Shown: positions 46,059 to 53,244 of the stretch, one piece after another
Position numbering within the stretch: position 1 is the first letter of the stretch
Layout: each line of letters opens with the position of its first letter
NCBI RefSeq assembly: GCF_029840635.1
Contig: NZ_JAOCCU010000029.1
Location: 17,654 to 81,653, forward strand
Reading direction: 5' to 3'
DNA length: 64,000 bases
Origin: Mitsuaria sp. GD03876
GTDB taxonomy: Bacteria > Pseudomonadota > Gammaproteobacteria > Burkholderiales > Burkholderiaceae_C
Notes under the pieces: model-generated
Database searches by the model: none
What the model was told of the DNA's origin: nothing
Seen by the model: the letters and a program-made list of their open reading frames with translations, nothing else
Translations under genes and position numbers: made by a program

Positions 46059-47006
46059 TCATCCCTCCCGCTTGCCGAGCAGGCCCTTGGGCCGGAACAC
46101 CAGGATCAGCACCAGGAACAGGTAGGGCAGGATCGGCGCGACCTGGCTGACCTTGAGCTTGAGCACCGCGTAGCCGAAGGTCTGCGGCGTGACGGTCACG
46201 CCCAGCGACTGCAGCGCGCCGGGCAGCGAAGCGTCGATGCCCACCGCGAAGGTCTGCACCACGCCGATCAGCAGCGACGCGATGAAGGCACCCACCAGCG
46301 AGCCCATGCCGCCCACCACCACGACCACGAAGATCAGCGAGCCGACGGTGGCCGCCATGCCGGGTTCGGTGACGAAGGCATTGCCGCCGATCACGCCGGC
46401 CAGGCCCGCCAGGCCCGCGCCGCCGCCGAACACGCCCATGAACACGCGCGGCACGTTGTGGCCCAGCGCCTGCGCGGCCTCCGGGTGCGTCAGCGCGGCT
46501 TGGATCACCAGCCCGATCCGCGTGCGGGTCAGCAGCAGCCACAGCGCCAGCAGCATCAGCAGCGCCACGGCCATCATGAAGCCGCGATACACCGGGAAGG
46601 TGGTGCCGTACAGCGTGAACAGCGATCCCGACAGCGCCTCGGGCACCCGATAGTCGACCGAGCTCGTGCCCCAGGTCAGCTGCACGATCTCCAGCACGAT
46701 GAACGACAGGCCGAAGGTGATCAGCAGCTCCGGCACGTGGCCCAGCTTGTGGGCGCGGCGCAGCGCGTGTTTCTCGAACAGCGCGCCGAGCGCGGCCACC
46801 AGCAGCGGCGCCACCACCAGCGCCGCCCAGAAGCCCACCAGGTCAGTCACCGTGTAGGCGAAGTAGGCGCCCAGCATGTAGAAGCTGGCGTGCGCGAAGT
46901 TCAGCACGCCCATCATGCTGAAGATCAGCGTCAGGCCCGCGCTGAGCATGAACAGCAGCAGCCCGTAGCTCAGCCCGTTCAGCAGCGAGATCGCGAAGAA
47001 TTCCAT
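46059..47006 (-). CDS. livH: Liv-type ABC importer permease LivH
   Basis: Inner-membrane permease (315 aa) with the LivH start LLNGLSYGLLLFMLSAGLTL and FSMMGVLNFAHASFYMLGAY, eight hydrophobic segments and the EAA-like cytoplasmic loop ALTHPEAAQALGHNVPRV. The C-terminus ends FRPKGLLGKREG, typical. It is in the middle of the livKHMGF operon, 1 base before livM. Confidence 0.95.
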   Translation of the reverse strand: MEFFAISLLNGLSYGLLLFMLSAGLTLIFSMMGVLNFAHASFYMLGAYFAYTVTDLVGFWAALVVAPLLVAALGALFEKHALRRAHKLGHVPELLITFGLSFIVLEIVQLTWGTSSVDYRVPEALSGSLFTLYGTTFPVYRGFMMAVALLMLLALWLLLTRTRIGLVIQAALTHPEAAQALGHNVPRVFMGVFGGGAGLAGLAGVIGGNAFVTEPGMAATVGSLIFVVVVVGGMGSLVGAFIASLLIGVVQTFAVGIDASLPGALQSLGVTVTPQTFGYAVLKLKVSQVAPILPYLFLVLILVFRPKGLLGKREG

Positions 47007-47024
47007 GCGTCGCTCCGCCCCGCG

Positions 47025-48269
47025 TCAGCCCGCGGCCCCGCCGGCCGGCCGCTTCATCTCGCAGCTCGTCGGCGTCGTCGACACGTAGGGCTCCAGCCGC
47101 TTGACCGGCGCGAAGGTGTAGCCGGTGCCCTCGACGCTGTACTCGCCGGGCTTGGCCTTCTGCCAGCGGGTGATGAACATCGTCTGCTGCAGCTGGTGGT
47201 CGGCGGCGCGCATCGTCACCTCGCCGGCGAAGCTCTTCAGGCGCAGGCCCTCCATCGCCGCGGCCACCTTGGCCGGCTCGGTCGACTTCGCCTTGGCCAT
47301 CGCCTGCGCCAGCAGCCCGATGCCGTTGTAGGTGGCGAAGGTGAAGTAGTCGTCGTTGAAGCGCTTCTTGAACTCGGCCGCCATCGGCGCGATCGGCGCG
47401 GGCAGGTTGGGATGGCCGTAGGACACGACGTAGACCTCGCTGGCGCCGCCGGCGGCCAGCGCCTTGGGCGTGCCCGCGGCCATCGCGTAGTAGGTGTACA
47501 GCGGCACGTTCAGCCCGGCGTCGCTCATCGCGCGCACCAGCAGCGTCAGGTCCTGGCCCCAATTGCCGGTCACGACGGCATCGGCGCCGGCGCGCTTCAT
47601 CTTGGCCACGTAGGGCGCGAAGTCCTTGACCTGGCCGATCGGATGCAGGTCCTCGCCGGCGATCTCGATGTCGGGCCGGCGGCGCTTGACCGCGTCCTTG
47701 AAGAAGCTCGCGACCTGGTGGCCGTGCGAGTAGTTCTGGTTGAGCAGGTAGACCTTCCTGATCTGCGGCTGCTCGCGCAGGAAGGAGGTCAGCGCCTCCA
47801 TCTTCATCGAGGTGTCGGCGTCCAGCCGGAAGTGCCAGTAGTCGCACTTCTCGTTGGTCAGCGCGGGGTCGACCGCGGCGTAGTCGAGGTAGACCAGTTC
47901 CTTGCCCGGATTGCGGGCGTTGTGCTTGGCCACCGCTTCCATGATGGCCTGCGCGGCGCCGGAGCCGTTGCCCTGCACCACGTAGCGGAAGCCCTGGTCG
48001 ATCGCGGCGCGCAGCGCGCTCAGGCTCTCCTGCGGCGAGGCCTTGTTGTCGAAGGCGGTGACCTCGAACTTCACGCCGGCCGGGTTGTCGGCCGACAGGC
48101 GCTCGGCGGTGTACTGCCAGCTCTTGAGCTGGTTCTGGCCGACGTTGGCGAAGGGTCCCGACAGCGGATCGATGAAGGCGATCCGCACGGTCTCGCCCTT
48201 CTGCGCCGATGCGGCGCCCGCGAGGGCGCACAGGGCGATGGCCGCGGCCAGCCGCGCTCCGACTTTCAT
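47025..48269 (-). CDS. livK: ABC importer substrate-binding protein (LivK-type)
   Basis: Periplasmic binding protein (414 aa), first gene of the importer operon. The signal peptide (LAAAIALCALAGAASAQ) leads into VRIAFIDPLSGPFANVGQNQ, the LivK-family opening. Two Cys residues occur in the mature part, in the segment NEKCDYWHF and near the C-terminus. This subgroup often sits with CoA ligases and serves aromatic or fatty acids rather than amino acids. AGGAGACAAGAGC precedes the ATG. A 17-bp box and TTCCTA shared with the esterase-2 promoter lie about 95 bases upstream. Confidence 0.9.
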   Translation of the reverse strand: MKVGARLAAAIALCALAGAASAQKGETVRIAFIDPLSGPFANVGQNQLKSWQYTAERLSADNPAGVKFEVTAFDNKASPQESLSALRAAIDQGFRYVVQGNGSGAAQAIMEAVAKHNARNPGKELVYLDYAAVDPALTNEKCDYWHFRLDADTSMKMEALTSFLREQPQIRKVYLLNQNYSHGHQVASFFKDAVKRRRPDIEIAGEDLHPIGQVKDFAPYVAKMKRAGADAVVTGNWGQDLTLLVRAMSDAGLNVPLYTYYAMAAGTPKALAAGGASEVYVVSYGHPNLPAPIAPMAAEFKKRFNDDYFTFATYNGIGLLAQAMAKAKSTEPAKVAAAMEGLRLKSFAGEVTMRAADHQLQQTMFITRWQKAKPGEYSVEGTGYTFAPVKRLEPYVSTTPTSCEMKRPAGGAAG

Positions 48270-48363
48270 GCTCTTGTCTCCTGGTTCGTCCGGCCGCCGG
48301 CGCCATCGCCGGGGTCGTGTTCTGGTGCCAGGAGAGTAGGAATCGCGCCGCGCCGCGCCCATC

Positions 48364-48380
48364 GGACGATTCCGAGGCCG
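48364..48380 (-). promoter_or_regulatory. Shared 17-bp promoter box (copy 1, reads toward livK)
   Basis: On the minus strand the sequence CGGCCTCGGAATCGTCC is identical to bases 50151-50167 on the plus strand ahead of the second esterase. In both places TTCCTA follows after exactly 21 bases, and the gene start lies about 95-110 bases downstream. This is probably the binding site of a common activator, most simply the NarL-type regulator encoded between the two sites. Confidence 0.75.
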
Positions 48381-48435
48381 CACTAGGGCAATCCCCGGTC
48401 TGGAGCGGGACGCGCGAAGCTTTCAGAATGGGGCG

Positions 48436-49476
48436 ATGGACACGTCACACGACGACACGCCGGCCATCCCCTTCCAGGCCATCATCGAGCAGTCGCTGGC
48501 CGGCATCTACATCATGCAGGACGAGCAGTTCGTCTACTCCAACGCGACCTGGGCCGGCATCGTGGGCTACACGCCGGAGGAGCTGACCGGCATGACGCTC
48601 AAGCAGCTGGTCGCGCCCGACATGTACGAGACGGTGCTGCACCGCTACTACCAGCGCCTGCACGGCGAGGTGCAGAGCATGCGCTTCCACACCCGCGGCG
48701 TGCACCGCGACGGCCACATCGTCGACATCGAGATCCACGGCAGCCGCATGATGTTCCGCGGCCGGCCGGCGGTGGGCGGCGTGGGCATCGACATCTCCGA
48801 GCGGCTGCGCCGCGACGAGGAGCTGCGCCGCTCGCGCGAGCAGCTGCAGCAGCTGACGGCGTACACCAGCGAGAAGCTCGAGGAGCAGCGCCTGACCTTC
48901 GCCCGCGACGTGCACGACGTGCTGGGCGGCATGCTGACCGCGCTGAAGATGGACGTGACCCGCATCGCGCGGCGCGCCGAGACCGCCGAGCAGCAGGCGC
49001 TGACGCAGGAGGCGCTCGGCCTGACGCAGAACATCATCGAGACGGTGAAGGCGATCTCCGAGTCGCTGCGCCCCAGCGCCCTGGACCACGCCGGCCTGGC
49101 GGTGGCGATGGCGCACGACCTGCAGCAGTTCTCCGCGCGCTTCGGCGTGCGGCACACGCTGGGCGGCGACGACGCGCCGCTGCGCCTGCCGGCGCGGCGC
49201 GCGATCGCCGTCTACCGGGTCTTCAACGAGGGTCTGACCAACATCGCGCGCCACGCGCAGGCGCGCCAGGTGGACGTCACGCTGGGCGAGCAGGACGGCT
49301 GCTTCGTCATGACGCTGCGCGACGACGGCCGCGGCTTCGAGCCGTCGACGCGGGACGGCGGCTCGCTGGGGCTGCTGAGCATGACCGAGCGCGCCCGCGC
49401 CGTCGGCGGCGCGCTGGCGATCGACAGCGCGCCCGGCCGCGGCACGACGCTGGTGCTGCGGGTCCCGCTGCTGTGA
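48436..49476 (+). CDS. Soluble PAS-domain histidine kinase (HisKA_3 type)
   Basis: A 346-aa sensor kinase with no membrane segment. PAS domain at about 12-130 (AIIEQSLAGIYIMQDEQFVY and VGYTPEELTGM), coiled linker, HisKA_3 dimerisation region with His160 in RDVHDVLGGMLTALKMD, then the ATPase with N-box FNEGLTNIARHAQA and DDGRGF and GSLGLLSMTERA. It should sense a cytoplasmic signal, perhaps the CoA ester or redox state, and phosphorylate the regulator 10 bases downstream. It is divergent from the livK operon, sharing its promoter region. Confidence 0.93.
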   Translation: MDTSHDDTPAIPFQAIIEQSLAGIYIMQDEQFVYSNATWAGIVGYTPEELTGMTLKQLVAPDMYETVLHRYYQRLHGEVQSMRFHTRGVHRDGHIVDIEIHGSRMMFRGRPAVGGVGIDISERLRRDEELRRSREQLQQLTAYTSEKLEEQRLTFARDVHDVLGGMLTALKMDVTRIARRAETAEQQALTQEALGLTQNIIETVKAISESLRPSALDHAGLAVAMAHDLQQFSARFGVRHTLGGDDAPLRLPARRAIAVYRVFNEGLTNIARHAQARQVDVTLGEQDGCFVMTLRDDGRGFEPSTRDGGSLGLLSMTERARAVGGALAIDSAPGRGTTLVLRVPLL

Positions 49477-49486
49477 GGCCCCCGCC

Positions 49487-50119
49487 ATGATCCAGGTGCT
49501 GGTGGTCGACGACCACACCATCTTCCGCTCCGGCCTGACGCGGCTGCTGCAGGACGAGCCCGACATGCGCGTCGCCGCCGAGGCGCAGAACGGCGCCGAG
49601 GCGCTGGAGCTGGTGCGGGCGCAGGCCTTCGACGCGGTGCTGCTGGACATCAACATGGAGGGGCGCAGCGGGCTGGAGGTGCTGGCGTCGATGCGGGCCC
49701 TGCCCCGCTGCCCGCCGGTGCTGATGCTGTCGATGTACCCGGAGGCGCAGTACGCGCTGGTGGCGGTGCAGGCCGGCGCCAGCGGCTACCTGGCCAAGGA
49801 CACGGAGCCGGCGGAACTGGTGCGGGCGATCCGCACCGTGGCCGCCGGCCGCCAGTACCTGAGCGCGCGCGTCAGCGGCCAGGTGCAGGACCGGCTGCGC
49901 GGCCTGGACGACCGGCCGCCGCATGAGCGGCTGTCGGTGCGCGAGCACCAGATCATGCTGATGACGATCCGCGGCCTGTCGGTCACCGAGATCGCCGACG
50001 AGATGATGATCAGCGTGAAGACCGTCAGCACCCACCGCACCAACCTGCTGGTCAAGCTCGGGCTGGGCAGCACCGCGGAGCTGGTGCTGTACGCGGTGCG
50101 CCAGGGGCTGGTGCACTAG
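49487..50119 (+). CDS. NarL/FixJ-type response regulator
   Basis: A 210-aa regulator. Receiver domain with phospho-acceptor Asp54 in LLDINMEGRSG, acidic DD at the start (VVVDDHTIFRSGL) and the conserved Lys in YLAKDTE. C-terminal LuxR HTH in LSVREHQIMLMTIRGLSVTE and KTVSTHRTNLLVKLGL. Start ATG 10 bases after the kinase. It probably activates the livK operon and the second esterase through the shared 17-bp box that flanks this two-gene unit on both sides. Confidence 0.95.
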   Translation: MIQVLVVDDHTIFRSGLTRLLQDEPDMRVAAEAQNGAEALELVRAQAFDAVLLDINMEGRSGLEVLASMRALPRCPPVLMLSMYPEAQYALVAVQAGASGYLAKDTEPAELVRAIRTVAAGRQYLSARVSGQVQDRLRGLDDRPPHERLSVREHQIMLMTIRGLSVTEIADEMMISVKTVSTHRTNLLVKLGLGSTAELVLYAVRQGLVH

Positions 50120-50121
50120 GG

Positions 50122-50159
50122 CGAGGCCGGTCTCGGTGGAAGTCCCGAGCCGGCCTCGG
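50122..50159 (+). other. Long imperfect hairpin after the response regulator
   Basis: CGAGGCCGG-T-CTCGG and CCGAG-CCGGCCTCG pair over about 13 bases around TGGAAGTC. No T-tract follows. It may slow or end transcription from the regulator gene. Its right arm overlaps the shared 17-bp box, so a structural or regulatory role cannot be separated by sequence alone. Confidence 0.55.
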
Positions 50160-50167
50160 AATCGTCC
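50151..50167 (+). promoter_or_regulatory. Shared 17-bp promoter box (copy 2, reads toward esterase 2)
   Basis: CGGCCTCGGAATCGTCC, identical to the minus-strand box ahead of livK, followed after 21 bases by TTCCTA as there. The esterase GTG start is about 109 bases downstream. It overlaps the right arm of the hairpin that follows the regulator gene. Confidence 0.75.
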
Positions 50168-50276
50168 TAGGGCCGGCACGCGGCCTGCTTCCTAGCATCG
50201 ACCACGCCGGGCTGGACCCCCTTGCCAGCCGGCGGAGCGCCGCCACAAGGCGCCGATGACACCAGGAGACAAGCCC

Positions 50277-51971
50277 GTGAACCCCATCCTCCGTTCAGCC
50301 TCGACGCTGACCCTCGTCCTGTCCACCCTGTCGCTGACCGCCTGCGGCGGCGGCTCCGACGGCCCGCCGCCGCCCACGCAGCGCACCACCGCCTTCGGCG
50401 CGGTGCTGGGCGTGGACAACAGCCAGAGCAGCGGCACCTACGCCTGGCTCGGCCTGCCGTACGCGCAGCCGCCGGTGGGCGCGCTGCGCTGGATGCCGCC
50501 GGTGGACCCGACGGCCTGGCCCGGCACCCGGGCGGCGCAGTCCTTCGGCCACGGTTGCGCGCAGGGCGGCCGCTACTTCAGCCCCGCGCCCAACGACGCG
50601 CCCTACGGCCTGGCCGTGCGCGAGGGCTTCGGCAAGCCGGTGGGCGACGAGGACTGCCTGACGCTCAATGTCTGGCGTCCCGCCACCGGCGACGAGAAGC
50701 TGCCGGTGCTGTTCTTCATCCACGGCGGCAGCAACATCTCGGGCTACTCGGCCGACCCGGTCTACAACGGCCAGGCGCTGGCGAAGAAGGCCAACGCCGT
50801 CGTGGTGACGATCAACTACCGCGTGGGCATCCTGGGCTGGCTGGACCTGCCGCAGCTCAAGACCGGCGACAAGCTGGTCGACTCCGGCAACTTCGCGCTG
50901 CTGGACCAGATGCAGGCGCTGAAGTTCGTGAAGAACAACATCGCCGCGTTCGGCGGCGATCCCGGCAACGTGACGATCATGGGCCAGTCCGCCGGCGCGG
51001 TGAACGTCTGGAACCTGCTGACCTCGCCGCAGTCGGCGGGCCTGTTCCACAAGGCCATGCCGATGAGCGGCGGCATCGTCAACGCCACGCGCGCCACGGC
51101 GCAGACCTATTCGCGGGCGCTGCTCGCGGCCATCGTGGTCGCCGACGGCAAGGCCGCCGACACGACCGCGGCGCAGGCCTGGATCGCCACGCAGACGGAC
51201 GCGCAGATCGCGGCCTACCTGCGCGGACAGTCCGCGGCGCAGCTGCTGAAGGTGGTGCTGGCCAATCCGCAGCTGGGCAACGCGCCCGCGCCGATCGAGG
51301 ACGGCACCGTCGTGCCGGTGAACGCCGCGGCCGCGCTGGGCGCCGGGCAGTACCAGCAGGTGCCGGTGCTGGCGGGCAACACGCGCGACGAGGGCACGCT
51401 GTTCGCCAACCTCTTCGGCAGCGTGACCGGCAGCGGCATCCCGGGCTTCAAGCTCAGCGACTACGACCGCTTCGGGCTGCAGTTCAACTTCAATCCCGAC
51501 GGCGCGGCGACGCTGGCCGAATCGGACCTGATCAACGCCGCCTACCTGCCGGTGACGGCGCAGCCCTTCGGCTGGAACGCGCTGTCGGCCTTCGCGACGA
51601 ACTCGATCTTCGTCGGCCCGGTCACGCCGCAGCTGGCCGCGATCGCGACCAAGCAGCCGACCAAGGTCTGGTACTACCGCTTCGACTGGGACGAGGCGCC
51701 GGCGCCGTTCAACACCGTCTACGGCGCCACGCATGCGCTGGACATCCCCTTCGTGTTCGGCAACTTCGGCGCCAACGTGTTCTCGTTCGCGTACTCGACG
51801 GCGAACAAGCCGGGCCGCGAGGCGCTGTCGGACGCGATGATCGCGAGCCTGTCGGCCTTCGCGCGCACCGGCGATCCCAACACGCCGGCGCTGGGCGTGA
51901 CCTGGAAGAACTACCCCGCCAAGCTGGTGCTGGACGCGTCGCCGACGCAGCTCAAGGTGACCGCGCCCTGA
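50277..51971 (+). CDS. Secreted type-B carboxylesterase, lipoprotein (copy 2)
   Basis: A 564-aa carboxylesterase. I choose the GTG at 50277, which has AGGAGACAAG in good position; an ATG at 50256 lacks a site. The N-terminus has a lipobox ending LSLTACGGG, so the enzyme is lipid-anchored, unlike copy 1. Catalytic features: FIHGGSNISG oxyanion hole, nucleophile in GQSAGAVNVW (Gln replaces the usual Glu of GESAG), likely His in ATHALDIPFVFGNF. Long blocks are shared with copy 1. The shared regulatory box upstream ties it to the importer operon. Confidence 0.93.
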   Translation: MNPILRSASTLTLVLSTLSLTACGGGSDGPPPPTQRTTAFGAVLGVDNSQSSGTYAWLGLPYAQPPVGALRWMPPVDPTAWPGTRAAQSFGHGCAQGGRYFSPAPNDAPYGLAVREGFGKPVGDEDCLTLNVWRPATGDEKLPVLFFIHGGSNISGYSADPVYNGQALAKKANAVVVTINYRVGILGWLDLPQLKTGDKLVDSGNFALLDQMQALKFVKNNIAAFGGDPGNVTIMGQSAGAVNVWNLLTSPQSAGLFHKAMPMSGGIVNATRATAQTYSRALLAAIVVADGKAADTTAAQAWIATQTDAQIAAYLRGQSAAQLLKVVLANPQLGNAPAPIEDGTVVPVNAAAALGAGQYQQVPVLAGNTRDEGTLFANLFGSVTGSGIPGFKLSDYDRFGLQFNFNPDGAATLAESDLINAAYLPVTAQPFGWNALSAFATNSIFVGPVTPQLAAIATKQPTKVWYYRFDWDEAPAPFNTVYGATHALDIPFVFGNFGANVFSFAYSTANKPGREALSDAMIASLSAFARTGDPNTPALGVTWKNYPAKLVLDASPTQLKVTAP

Positions 51972-51979
51972 GCGCCTGA

Positions 51980-52008
51980 GCGCGGCGGGTCGGGATGCCC
52001 CGCCGCGC
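51980..52008. terminator. Hairpin between convergent esterase 2 and TetR genes
   Basis: GCGCGGCGGG and CCCGCCGCGC form a perfect 10-bp stem with a 9-base loop. It sits in the 41 bases between two convergent stops and probably ends transcripts from both sides, though no T-tract is present. Confidence 0.45.
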
Positions 52009-52012
52009 AGGC

Positions 52013-52603
52013 TCAGCCGGCCTCGCGGGCGGCGCGCAGGTTCTCCTCGCCGCACAGGATGCTCAGGTAGTGGCCGAGGAGCCGGCGCCGCTGCGGCTCC
52101 GACTCCTGGACGCCGATCGCGTAGTAGCCGATCTGGTGGAAGTAGAAGACGCGGGCGCGGATCCGCGCCTCCTGCGGCTTGCAACCGAGCGCCGCGAACA
52201 GGCGCTGCAGGCTGGCGATGCGCGCGGTGTCGACTTCCTCGACCACGCGCGCCACGGCCGCGTCGGCATGGGCCCAGGCGCGCACCGCCATGTCGAAGCG
52301 GGGCTCGTAGCCGTCCTCGGTGATCAGGCGCTCCACCAGCGCGTCGATCGCCGCCAGCGCCTGCGCGGGCGTGGCTGGCGCGGGCCCCGGCGGCACGAAG
52401 ATCACCGTCTCCCGCCACAGGCCGAGCAGCCGGGCCAGCAGGTCGGCGTGGTCGGCGAAGTGGTGATAGAAACCGCCCCGCGTGACGCCCAGCCGCTGCG
52501 CCAGGCGGTCGACCTTCACCGCGTCGATGCCCTCGTCGATCAGCGCTTCGCGCGCGGCGTCGACCCAGGTCGTCGCCGGCACCTTGGGAACGAGGTTGGG
52601 CAT
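52013..52603 (-). CDS. TetR-family regulator
   Basis: A 196-aa one-component repressor. N-terminal HTH: AAREALIDEGIDAVKVDRLA then LGVTRGGFYHHFADHADLLA, the strongest family signature. The C-terminal ligand pocket is all-helical (AVRAWAHADAAVARVVEEVD). It lies 45 bases downstream of the SRPBCC gene on the same strand and may control that gene and the TonB receptor; the ligand is unknown. Confidence 0.93.
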   Translation of the reverse strand: MPNLVPKVPATTWVDAAREALIDEGIDAVKVDRLAQRLGVTRGGFYHHFADHADLLARLLGLWRETVIFVPPGPAPATPAQALAAIDALVERLITEDGYEPRFDMAVRAWAHADAAVARVVEEVDTARIASLQRLFAALGCKPQEARIRARVFYFHQIGYYAIGVQESEPQRRRLLGHYLSILCGEENLRAAREAG

Positions 52604-52648
52604 CGTCTTGGCGTCCGTGGATGAGGGCCGGGAGGATAGCGCGGCCGC

Positions 52649-53155
52649 TCAGGCGCCGGGCTCGAACTGCGCGCGGAAACGCTCGAGGTAGGCCAGCAGC
52701 GCGGTGTCGAACGCCGCCTTCATCGCGGCGATCGCGGCCTGCACCTCGGGCGTGCCGGCGCCGTCGGGCACGTCCACCCGCAAGCGCGCGTGGCAGTCGA
52801 TCGCGTAGCGCGTGCGTCGCGCCTCGCCCGGGACTTCCTGGGCGTGGTACGTCGCCCAGACGCCCATGCCGCTCGCGGGCACGGTCTGGTAGTCCGCGTA
52901 GGCGCTCAGGCGCCGCGCCGCGTGGTCGCGCTCGGTGATGCGGACCTCGCGCTCGTCGACGACCTCGCCCTGCACGACGCGCATCCGGTAGGCGCGCACC
53001 GCGGCGGGATCGTCGAACGGCTCGATGCTGCCGGCTCCGCTGAACTTCCTGGCCTCGACGTACTCCTCCTGGATGGCGGCCCAGACCGCGTCCGGCGGCG
53101 CCGGGATCTCCAGGGACACGTGGTTGACGATGGTGGCGGGGACGGAAGCGGTCAT
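52649..53155 (-). CDS. SRPBCC-superfamily (START-like) protein
   Basis: A 168-aa protein of the SRPBCC/Bet v1 type: VNHVSLEIPAPPDAVWAAIQ as first strand and helix, a curved-sheet region, and a long C-terminal helix (AAIAAMKAAFDTALLAYLER). Such proteins bind hydrophobic ligands in a deep cavity. No catalytic motif is visible. It lies between the TonB receptor and TetR gene in the same direction, so it may bind or sense the imported compound. The ATG at 53155 was chosen because the longer frame overlaps the receptor gene. Confidence 0.75.
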   Translation of the reverse strand: MTASVPATIVNHVSLEIPAPPDAVWAAIQEEYVEARKFSGAGSIEPFDDPAAVRAYRMRVVQGEVVDEREVRITERDHAARRLSAYADYQTVPASGMGVWATYHAQEVPGEARRTRYAIDCHARLRVDVPDGAGTPEVQAAIAAMKAAFDTALLAYLERFRAQFEPGA

Positions 53156-53244
53156 GGCGTGGTGGGGTGAAGGCGAGGCGTGACGGTGAATCGGGCGCGT
53201 TGTCGGTGGGCGGGCGTTGAAGGCGGACGCTGTCGACGACGCGG

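Noticed and set aside
45825..48386. Plus-strand open frame of 853 codons across livH and livK
   Set aside because: Antisense to two coupled importer genes; composition is Arg/His/Gln shadow and no domain is seen.
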